The notes below the pieces were generated by a model. The model was not told the origin of the DNA. It searched no databases and saw only the letters and a list, made by a program, of their open reading frames with translations. Both the position numbers and the translations under genes were made by a program. Positions 1 to 5,273 of a stretch of DNA of 7,412 nt are shown piece after piece (the stretch's first letter is position 1; the number at the start of each line of letters is the position of its first letter). The DNA is from Streptomycetales bacterium (lineage in GTDB: Bacteria; Actinomycetota; Actinomycetes; Prado026): contig JANYIP010000303.1 of the NCBI GenBank assembly GCA_025361995.1, positions 1 through 7,412 on the forward strand, given 5' to 3'.

Positions 1-1
1 G

Positions 2-676
2 GTTCAGTTTGGCCGCCCGCTGCAACGGGTGACCGAAACAGTGCCAGCGCTGCGGCAGGCGCTGAGCGGCCAGCGGCTCGACTGCGACGGCGAGTATGCG
101 CGGGCCAAGGGTTTCGTCCTGCGCGCTGTTCCGGCGTCGCCGCCCAAGATCCTGCTGGCCGCCCTCAACTCCAGGATGCTCGAGCTCGCCGGTGAGCTCG
201 CCGACGCGGTGTGGCTGGCCCTCGTACCCGTGCGGGGCGTGGAGCAGGCACGAGAGGCCGTGGCCCGCGGGGCGGCCCGAGTGGGGCGTCCCGTGCCCGG
301 GCTGCAGCAGTCCGTGCTGTGCTGCGTGACCGACATGCCGGCCGGGCCGCGCGAAGCCTTCCGGCGCCAGCTGGCCTTCTACCTGAACTCCCCTGACTAC
401 CGTCGCGCCCTGACGTGGCACGGCTTCGGCGAGGAAGCCGCGCAAGCGGCTGCTGCCATCGAGCACGGTGACCGCACCGGGGTGGCCGCGGCGGTGTCCG
501 ACCGGCTGATCGACGAGCTGGCGGTGTTCGGGACCGCCGGCGAGGTACGCACCCGGCTCGACGCCTACCGCCGCGCCGGTGTCGACGACCTGGCCATCAT
601 GGTCTTCGGCGGACCGGCCCGGCCGACCCTCGAAGCCCTTGCACCTGCCGCAGCCCATGCCGCGGTCGGTGGCTGA
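2..676 (+). CDS. LLM-class (luciferase-like) flavin/F420-dependent oxidoreductase, 5'-truncated
   Basis: This is the C-terminal part (224 residues visible) of a luciferase-like monooxygenase-fold oxidoreductase. Enzymes of this family use FMN or F420 for hydride transfer or oxygenation, and members are usually 330-350 residues, so about one third is missing beyond the left edge. Family features visible in order are the FGRPLQR stretch followed by a helix and a GEYAR-type segment (residues 3-40), a PPKILLAALNSRMLELAGELAD strand-helix unit (near residue 50) matching the usual 'P-P-I-x-x-A-A' and 'A-G-x-x-A-D' motifs, and the terminal GTAGEVRTRLDAYRRAGVDD segment found near the C-terminus of most LLM proteins. 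A GTG at 29 is not the start, because family-like sequence continues upstream of it in frame. The stop is only 2 bp before the next gene, so the two are probably co-transcribed. Cofactor (F420 or FMN) and substrate cannot be decided from this part. Confidence 0.88.
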   Translation, partial: VQFGRPLQRVTETVPALRQALSGQRLDCDGEYARAKGFVLRAVPASPPKILLAALNSRMLELAGELADAVWLALVPVRGVEQAREAVARGAARVGRPVPGLQQSVLCCVTDMPAGPREAFRRQLAFYLNSPDYRRALTWHGFGEEAAQAAAAIEHGDRTGVAAAVSDRLIDELAVFGTAGEVRTRLDAYRRAGVDDLAIMVFGGPARPTLEALAPAAAHAAVGG

Positions 677-678
677 CC

Positions 679-1269
679 ATGGACGTCGGTGTCCTTCTCG
701 CGCAGGCCCAGATCTGCGACATCCTCGCGCGCTACTGCCACGCGGCCGACCGGGGGGACTGGGCCCTCCTTCGCACCTGCTACCACTCGGACGCGCACGA
801 CGACCACGGCCGGTACAGCGGAGGTGTCGACGGCCTCGTCGACTACGTCAGTGCAGTGGCGCGGTCGCTGACGTACACCAGTCACCAGCTGGGTCAGAAG
901 TGGATCGAGGTCGAGCCCGGTCGCACGACGGCACGCGCCGAGACCTACTGCTTCGCCGCGTACGGCCGCCGATCACCCAAGGACGGCTCAGAGTGGTTCA
1001 TCACCCAGGGACTGCGCTACCTGGACCGGTTCGAGCGGCGGGACAACCGCTGGGCGATCTCCCGTCGCGCCGTGGTCATGGACTGGGAGCACGTGTCACC
1101 CGTGACGAACCCTCCACGCCTCGACGACTGGCTGCGTGGAGCGGTCGGCCCGGCAGACCCGGCCCACACCTTCTTCTCGACCGAGCACCTGTACCCCGTC
1201 AGTGCTCGGCGGCCACCTGAGGCTCAGGATCAGGAAGCTCGGCGATCCACCGGAGCAGGTGCTGGTTGA
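679..1269 (+). CDS. SnoaL-like / NTF2-fold protein (putative dehydratase or isomerase)
   Basis: The protein has 196 residues and the look of the SnoaL_4 subgroup of the NTF2-like cone fold, which includes bile-acid 7-alpha-dehydratase, scytalone dehydratase-like and polyketide-cyclase-like enzymes. Visible features are an N-terminal helix with Tyr19 and Asp24 (RYCHAADRGDW), the Y-H-x-D-A-x-D-D-H-G stretch at 35-44, a TSHQLGQ segment with His69, and the alternating strands AETYCFAAY and RWAISRRAVVMDWE. Tyr, Asp and His in these places could form a pocket acid/base set as in characterised relatives; this is inference. ATG 679 is 2 bp after the LLM stop, with a GGTGG ribosome site at 668-672, so translation is probably coupled. 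The last 23 or so residues (after LYPV) are rich in Arg, Ala, Gly and Glu, do not look like the fold, and lie wholly in the 71-bp overlap with the opposite-strand hydrolase. They are probably a run-on tail. The substrate is unknown. Confidence 0.8.
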   Translation: MDVGVLLAQAQICDILARYCHAADRGDWALLRTCYHSDAHDDHGRYSGGVDGLVDYVSAVARSLTYTSHQLGQKWIEVEPGRTTARAETYCFAAYGRRSPKDGSEWFITQGLRYLDRFERRDNRWAISRRAVVMDWEHVSPVTNPPRLDDWLRGAVGPADPAHTFFSTEHLYPVSARRPPEAQDQEARRSTGAGAG

Positions 1270-2029
1270 ACTGCTCCGGTCGTGCCTGGTGCAGCCAGTG
1301 ACCTGCGCCCTCCCACCCGACGGCCTCGCTGCCGGCCGGCAGGTCGAGCGCGCCTTCCCACGCCGCTCTTGCCGGGTCCTGGTAGAAGCTCAGGACCGGC
1401 GACGTCAGCCCGCCGAGATAGGCCGCGCTCTGCTCGGCGTAGCCGAACTGGTCAGCGGGTTCGTACATCGCCCGGAAAGCCGACCGCACCACCTGCGGGT
1501 CACCACCCAACGTACGACGGCGGTGCCACGCCACCAGAGCCGGCGAGATCTCAGCGCCCTCGACCCCGCCCAGCGCACCGACGGCAAGCTCAACGGCAGG
1601 CACGGCGGGATCGCCCAGCATGGCAACGACCTGGCCGATGAGGTCGCCTACCGGGCCTTGTGCGCCGTACGCCCCTTCGACCGACACGATCCCGACGACG
1701 CGATCGGGCTGCTGCACGCCGCAGGCCACGGCCACCATCGCACCCAACGAGTGCCCGACGAAGACCGCTGGCCCGCAGCCGATCTGCTCGAGCAGGGCGA
1801 AGACGTCACGGGCGAGCTGACGCGGGTCGTACCCGTCCCCGGGGTCGGACGAGCGCCCGTGCCCCCGCAGGTCGATCGCGATGACGCGGTGCTCGGCGGC
1901 AAGGGCAGCGAGCTGCCAGCTCCAGTCGTGGGAGTCGCAGGTCCAGCCATGGACCAGCACGACGGGGAGGGCGCCCTCCCCCTCGTCGGTGTAGAAGAGG
2001 CGCAGGTCGTCCAGGTCGGCGAAGGGCAT
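1199..2029 (-). CDS. alpha/beta-fold hydrolase
   Basis: This 276-residue protein has the typical length and motifs of a single-domain alpha/beta hydrolase. The oxyanion-hole motif HGW is at 27-29, followed by the strand-turn IDLRGHGRSS (52-61). The nucleophile elbow is GHSLG at 92-96 with Ser94. A probable catalytic acid is Asp218 after the strand PVLSFYQD, and the catalytic His is His244 in GAGHWLHQARPEQFN. A complete Ser-Asp-His triad is therefore present. Family activities include ester hydrolysis, C-C bond (meta-cleavage product) hydrolysis and dehalogenation; Ser as nucleophile argues against haloalkane dehalogenase, which uses Asp. There is no signal peptide, so it is cytoplasmic. It lies downstream of tetR on the same strand but has its own TetR-type palindrome 20 bp before the start codon. 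No Shine-Dalgarno sequence is visible before the ATG at 2029. The substrate is not predictable, but the context suggests a catabolic intermediate. Confidence 0.92.
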   Translation of the reverse strand: MPFADLDDLRLFYTDEGEGALPVVLVHGWTCDSHDWSWQLAALAAEHRVIAIDLRGHGRSSDPGDGYDPRQLARDVFALLEQIGCGPAVFVGHSLGAMVAVACGVQQPDRVVGIVSVEGAYGAQGPVGDLIGQVVAMLGDPAVPAVELAVGALGGVEGAEISPALVAWHRRRTLGGDPQVVRSAFRAMYEPADQFGYAEQSAAYLGGLTSPVLSFYQDPARAAWEGALDLPAGSEAVGWEGAGHWLHQARPEQFNQHLLRWIAELPDPEPQVAAEH

Positions 2030-2035
2030 GTCGGG

Positions 2036-2064
2036 AGCATTGCAAAAGATGACGCTAACGTCAA
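2036..2064 (-). promoter_or_regulatory. possible leaderless promoter of the hydrolase
   Basis: Read on the minus strand, TTGACG (2059-2064) is followed after 17 bp by AATGCT (2036-2041), a weak -10 match. A start point 7 bp further on would be the A of the hydrolase ATG at 2029. This fits the missing ribosome site, because leaderless mRNAs are common in actinobacteria. The -10 match is poor, so this is a tentative call. Confidence 0.3.
2050..2063. promoter_or_regulatory. putative TetR operator O1 (hydrolase promoter)
   Basis: TGACGCTAACGTCA is an inverted repeat (TGACG-CTAA-CGTCA) with one mismatch in a 6-2-6 palindrome. It lies in the 51-bp AT-richer gap between the tetR stop and the hydrolase start. 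It shares the pattern TGACRYTRAYGTCA with sites at 2795 and 5235. An extra half-site, ATGTCA, follows at 2064-2069. On the minus strand the site contains TTGACG, which could serve as a -35 element, so a bound repressor would block the hydrolase promoter. The binding protein is inferred to be the adjacent TetR; nothing in the sequence proves it. Confidence 0.72.
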
Positions 2065-2080
2065 TGTCATACGGATGAAA

Positions 2081-2737
2081 CTAAGCAGAAGCCTTGCGGC
2101 GCCTCGGCGCGGGCTTGGACGTGACCACCGGAACATCGATCGGTATGCCGACAGCCTTGGCCCAGATCCGGGCCATCGTGGCGATCGCGACCCGCTCGTC
2201 GATGTCCTGCTTCAGCACGTAGCAGGCGAAGGCATAGTCACCGACCATCCCGCCGAGCGCCTGGGCGGCGTGCGCGGGGTCCAGGTCCGGATCACCTCCG
2301 CGGGCCTGGAACGCGACGATGGCCGCCTTGATCCGCTCAGTGAAGCGAAGGATGATCCCCAGCCGGATCTCTCGGACCTCGTCGTCGAAGGCGACGACCT
2401 GCTCGAGGATGCGCATCATCTTCGCGTTCGCCTTGTAGACGGCCATGAACTGCCGGATCGTCGCCTCGAGCTGCGCATACGCGGATGCCTCGTGCAGGCC
2501 TTCCTCCTCCGTGGAGCCCACGTACAGCTCCTCGACGAGCTGATCGATCAGACAGCGGAGGATGTCGTCCTTGGAGTCGAAGTACACGTAGAACGTGCCG
2601 TGCGAGACGTGCGCCTGCGTCACGATGTCGGTGACCCGGGTGTCGAAGTAGCCTTCGCGCTCGAAGACGTCCTGCGCGGCCTTGAGCAGCTCGTCGCGAC
2701 GACGCTGCCCCTTGACGGTGGGCGGTCCAGGTCGCAT
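2081..2737 (-). CDS. TetR/AcrR-family transcriptional regulator
   Basis: This 218-residue protein is a typical TetR family member with an N-terminal DNA-binding domain and a C-terminal ligand-binding and dimerisation domain. The three-helix domain spans about residues 12-60: a first helix with RRDELLKAAQDVFEREGY, then the helix-turn-helix T36-DIVTQAHVSHGTFYVYF with recognition-helix residues H43-VSHGTFY, followed by the family hallmark YFDSKDDIL (52-60). The remainder is helical and variable, as expected for effector binding. The C-terminus ends in a basic tail (KPAPRRRKASA, from 208) that is outside the usual fold. Translation probably starts at ATG 2737, with AGGAAG about 7-9 bases upstream. 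It is transcribed divergently from the kinase gene, with a perfect palindrome between them, the classic layout for an autoregulated TetR repressor. By analogy the inducer would be a pathway substrate or its CoA ester; that is inference. Confidence 0.93.
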   Translation of the reverse strand: MRPGPPTVKGQRRRDELLKAAQDVFEREGYFDTRVTDIVTQAHVSHGTFYVYFDSKDDILRCLIDQLVEELYVGSTEEEGLHEASAYAQLEATIRQFMAVYKANAKMMRILEQVVAFDDEVREIRLGIILRFTERIKAAIVAFQARGGDPDLDPAHAAQALGGMVGDYAFACYVLKQDIDERVAIATMARIWAKAVGIPIDVPVVTSKPAPRRRKASA

Positions 2738-2794
2738 CCCGACTCTTCCTCTCGTGGCCGCTGCAGCAAGCTGATTTCCTGCCGCGGCGTTTCA

Positions 2795-2808
2795 TGACGT
2801 TGACGTCA
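2795..2808. promoter_or_regulatory. putative TetR operator O2 (tetR/kinase divergent promoter)
   Basis: TGACGTTGACGTCA is a perfect 6-2-6 inverted repeat (TGACGT-TG-ACGTCA) in the 91-bp gap between the divergent tetR and phosphotransferase genes. It starts 34 bp before the kinase ATG and ends 58 bp from the tetR start, so one site could control both genes. The plus strand carries TTGACG (2800-2805) inside it. I do not see a convincing -10 on either strand. Confidence 0.8.
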
Positions 2809-2828
2809 GGTGGAGGATATCGTCGGTC

Positions 2829-3884
2829 ATGACCAATCTCGAATCCGGCGCTCCGCCCGACGTGGTCGGTCCCTACCTGGCTAGCGTCCTGGACGACGCC
2901 GCCTGGGGGACAGCCAGCGTCACCGTGCTCGCTGGCGGCAGGAGCAACCTCACCTACCGGCTGGACTCGTCGGCCGGATCGGTGGTGCTCCGTCGTCCTC
3001 CGCTGGGTCCGATCCTGGCGACGGCGCACGACATGGGCCGGGAGACAAGGGTCATGTCAGCGCTGGCCCCGACGACGGTCCCCGTCCCCGCGATCCTGCA
3101 CCTGTGCACCGACGAGACGCTGCTGGGTCGCCCGTTCTACGTCATGGAGTACGTGGACGGTCACGTCTGCAGCACCGAGCTGCCGCCCGGGTACGCACCG
3201 GATCCAGCCAGCCGGCGGGCGGTCGCCGAGGGGCTGGTCGACGTGCTGACGCAGCTGCATGCCGTCGACCCGTCAGCCGTAGGCCTCGACACCTTCGGCC
3301 GGCCCGACGGCTACCTCGCGCGACAGATCACCCGGTGGCAGCGCCAGTGGGCGGCGACACCCATGGCCGGAGTTCCCGGGCTCGACACGCTGGCAACTAA
3401 CCTCGCCGCGTCGGTTCCTCCGTCGGCCAGGTCGGGCATCGTCCACGGCGACTACCGCCTCGACAACACCATCCTGGACCGTGACACCCCCGGTCTGATC
3501 GGTGCCGTCCTGGACTGGGAGATGTCCACGCTCGGCGACCCGATCGCGGACCTGGGGATCCTGCTCGCCTACTGGACGCAGGCCGACGACGACGACGTAC
3601 GCCGCCGGGCAGCGATCGTGCCCGGCGCAACTGCCGCCCCCGGCTTCCCCACCCGCAACCAGGTCGCGGAGCTCTACGCCAAGGGCTCGGGCGCCGACCT
3701 GGATGCCTTGCCCTGGGCACTGGCGTTCGCCTTCTTCAAGCTGGCCGTCGTGTGCGCAGGCGTCGTGGCCCGGGTCGATGGAGGTGGCTTGGGCGACCAG
3801 CGCGCCGACGACAGCGTCAGAGGCTGCGTCGCTCCCCTCGTCGAGCTGGGACGTGCGACGCTGGCCGACGCGCAGCTCTACTGA
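2829..3884 (+). CDS. phosphotransferase family protein (APH fold, ACAD10/11 N-domain type)
   Basis: This 351-residue kinase-like protein belongs to the phosphotransferase (APH/choline-kinase fold) family, in the branch similar to the kinase domain of ACAD10/ACAD11. Visible features are a nucleotide-loop-like segment GGRSNLTYRL (36-45), VLRRPPLG (53-60) followed by the AHDMGRE helix (66-72), and a hinge segment PFYVMEYVDG (102-111). The catalytic loop HGDYRLDN lies at 206-213 with Asp208 as catalytic base and Asn213 for metal. The metal-binding Asp229 is in LDWEMSTLGDP, replacing the DFG of protein kinases. Arg occupies the place where ACAD11-type kinases have Arg/Lys pairs, which looks normal for this branch. 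The ACAD11 group phosphorylates 4-hydroxyacyl-CoA, so a hydroxylated acyl or alcohol intermediate is a plausible substrate (inference). The start is ATG 2829; GGAGG at 2812-2816 is 12 bp upstream, rather far. The end overlaps the convergent Rieske gene by 7 bp. It is unlikely to be an antibiotic-resistance enzyme. Confidence 0.87.
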   Translation: MTNLESGAPPDVVGPYLASVLDDAAWGTASVTVLAGGRSNLTYRLDSSAGSVVLRRPPLGPILATAHDMGRETRVMSALAPTTVPVPAILHLCTDETLLGRPFYVMEYVDGHVCSTELPPGYAPDPASRRAVAEGLVDVLTQLHAVDPSAVGLDTFGRPDGYLARQITRWQRQWAATPMAGVPGLDTLATNLAASVPPSARSGIVHGDYRLDNTILDRDTPGLIGAVLDWEMSTLGDPIADLGILLAYWTQADDDDVRRRAAIVPGATAAPGFPTRNQVAELYAKGSGADLDALPWALAFAFFKLAVVCAGVVARVDGGGLGDQRADDSVRGCVAPLVELGRATLADAQLY

Positions 3885-5197
3885 GAGTCGCCGTAGAGGT
3901 ACTCGTCGAGGATGACGTGGAAGTCGGATACCCGTACTTCCTGGCCCTGGGTCGCGAGGAACAGATTCTCCAGCCCGTCGGAGTGCAGCCCGAGCTGGAC
4001 CTTGGGGAGCGCGGTGAAGTCCTGGTCAGGCACCCGCCCGACCTTCGCGCCCTCTTCCAGGAACTCGTGCTCGCGCTTCTCCTTCGACGCCTCTTCCTCT
4101 TCGGTCAGCCAGTTGAAGATGAACAGGTCGAAGAAGCACCGCTCCGGGTCCGCCACGTCCGGGCGCATGCGCGCTGCGATGAAGTGGCCGGCGAAGACGT
4201 TCATGATCGTGTTGGGGAAGAAGAAGTAGTGGTGGTCGTCGATGAGCTGCTCGTCGGTCAGCCCGGCATAGTCCCGGGCCAGCTCCTCGGCGGTGCGACG
4301 TCCGCCTTCGACCAGGGCGTCCCGGACGGTGAAACCAGGAGTGAGCGTCGGCTTGCCGTCGACCTCCTGGAAGTGCGGCGACTGCCGGATCATCTTGCCC
4401 ATGATCCCCGAGCCGGGCTTGGCCAGCTCGTTGAGCACGCCCTGCTCGGTGGGGTTCGGTGCCTTCGGGCTCGGGATCCCCATCGGCATGTACATGGCGC
4501 TGTGCCGACCGAGCGCCTCGTACGTGGTGGTCTCGTCGTCGGTGTAGCGCAGCAGCTGCGGGTGCACCCCCTGCAGGTGGTAGACGTCGAGGAACCCGTC
4601 GACCATCGTCTTCCAGTTGGCGGCCATGGGCAGGGTCACACTGGCCGTGCAGGTGTGCAAGTCCCAGTGGTACGGCGCCAGCTTCTGCGTCAGCGGGCCC
4701 AGATAGTCGAGCAGCGGTTCCGGCTCCGGGTCCAGGTTCACGAACACGAAGTGGTTCCAGATGTCGACACTGACCTTGCGCAGGGCGAAGCACGCGTCGT
4801 CGAACGCGGGGAAGCCCTCGCGGTCGGGGACGCGCACGAGCTTGCCCTCGAGGTCCCAGGTCCACCGGTGGTAGTTGCAGGCGAGCTCGTCCTTCACGCT
4901 GCCGGTCCCGCCGCGCAGCCGGTTGCCGCGGTGCGGGCACACGTTGTGGAAGGCCCGCAGGACATCGTCGTCACCCCGAATGATGAGGACCGACTGGTCC
5001 CCCACCTGGTGCTCGTAGAAGCTCCCGGCGCCAGGGAGGTCGTCGTCGAGGCAGGCCCACTGCCACACCTTCCGCCACAGCCGCTCGTTCTCCAGCTTGG
5101 CGAACTCGCCGTCGAGGTACCGCTGCTTGGGGACGCGGCCTGTCTCCGGCTGGAAGCGCAGGGACTCGAAGTCGTGCGTGACGGTCGGCGTTGCCAT
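3878..5197 (-). CDS. Rieske non-heme iron oxygenase, alpha (catalytic) subunit
   Basis: The protein has 439 residues from the chosen start and is the catalytic subunit of an aromatic-ring-hydroxylating-type oxygenase. The N-terminal Rieske domain has CPH (Cys87, His89) and CNYH (Cys107, His110), the ligands of a [2Fe-2S] cluster. The catalytic domain has NWKTMVDGFLDVYHLQGVH, in which Asp204 bridges to the neighbouring cluster and His207 and His212 bind iron. The third ligand is probably Asp393 (DQDFTALPKVQLGL). Such enzymes insert one or two oxygen atoms, using electrons from a ferredoxin and reductase; neither is in the window. An ATG at 5221 would add 8 residues, but it has no ribosome site, whereas ATG 5197 has AGGAGG 5 bp upstream. 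A TetR-type palindrome lies inside its promoter. The substrate is unresolved: the family covers aromatics, terpenoids, steroids (KshA-like), choline-type amines and others. Confidence 0.93.
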   Translation of the reverse strand: MATPTVTHDFESLRFQPETGRVPKQRYLDGEFAKLENERLWRKVWQWACLDDDLPGAGSFYEHQVGDQSVLIIRGDDDVLRAFHNVCPHRGNRLRGGTGSVKDELACNYHRWTWDLEGKLVRVPDREGFPAFDDACFALRKVSVDIWNHFVFVNLDPEPEPLLDYLGPLTQKLAPYHWDLHTCTASVTLPMAANWKTMVDGFLDVYHLQGVHPQLLRYTDDETTTYEALGRHSAMYMPMGIPSPKAPNPTEQGVLNELAKPGSGIMGKMIRQSPHFQEVDGKPTLTPGFTVRDALVEGGRRTAEELARDYAGLTDEQLIDDHHYFFFPNTIMNVFAGHFIAARMRPDVADPERCFFDLFIFNWLTEEEEASKEKREHEFLEEGAKVGRVPDQDFTALPKVQLGLHSDGLENLFLATQGQEVRVSDFHVILDEYLYGDSQ

Positions 5198-5202
5198 GAA
5201 GT

Positions 5203-5208
5203 CCTCCT
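5203..5208 (-). promoter_or_regulatory. ribosome binding site deciding the Rieske start
   Basis: The minus strand reads AGGAGG with a 5-base spacer to ATG 5197, a near-ideal Shine-Dalgarno. The alternative in-frame ATG at 5221 is preceded only by GGCGAAG, so 5197 is preferred. Confidence 0.85.
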
Positions 5209-5228
5209 GATCGGGCGGCATCTTCGCC

Positions 5229-5257
5229 AGTCTATGACATTGATGTCAATATTGAAA
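5229..5257 (-). promoter_or_regulatory. putative Rieske gene promoter
   Basis: On the minus strand TTTCAA (5252-5257, -35-like) and TAGACT (5229-5234, -10-like) are separated by exactly 17 bp. The operator palindrome occupies 14 of those spacer bases. Transcription would begin near 5222, giving a leader of about 25 bases that includes the AGGAGG ribosome site. A perfect TTGACA also occurs inside the palindrome on this strand, so an alternative -35 placement cannot be excluded. Confidence 0.5.
5235..5248. promoter_or_regulatory. putative TetR operator O3 (Rieske promoter)
   Basis: TGACATTGATGTCA is a perfect 6-2-6 inverted repeat, TGACAT-TG-ATGTCA. Compared with the site at 2795 it differs by two changes, G to A in the left arm and C to T in the right arm, at mirror positions, so symmetry is kept. 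It lies in the 76-bp gap between the permease stop and the Rieske start, in a locally AT-rich stretch. Confidence 0.78.
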
Positions 5258-5273
5258 CTACCGAGAGAGGCAG

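Noticed and set aside
1801..1815. GACGTCA half-site-like strings within coding regions (also near 5436 and 6350).
   Set aside because: They lack the second arm at the right spacing and lie inside genes.
1136..2797. A 553-codon plus-strand open frame opposite the hydrolase and tetR.
   Set aside because: It runs antisense to two genes with clear motifs, and its product has no recognisable domain. Long antisense frames are common in high-GC DNA where stop codons are rare.
2795..2808. Resemblance of the palindrome to the eukaryotic CRE site TGACGTCA.
   Set aside because: Chance similarity; the genome is bacterial and the full 14-bp pattern recurs beside a TetR gene.
2829..3884. Antibiotic (aminoglycoside) resistance phosphotransferase.
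   Set aside because: The fold is shared, but the LRRPP, AHDMGRE and LDWEMSTLGDP segments match the ACAD10/11-like branch, and the context is catabolic.
5198..5221. Rieske start at ATG 5221.
   Set aside because: It has no ribosome site, and the predicted transcription start would fall at or next to it. ATG 5197 has AGGAGG at ideal spacing.
5249..5273. Possible terminator after the permease gene.
   Set aside because: No stem-loop with a T-run is visible; the stretch is short and contains only upstream promoter sequence for the Rieske gene.
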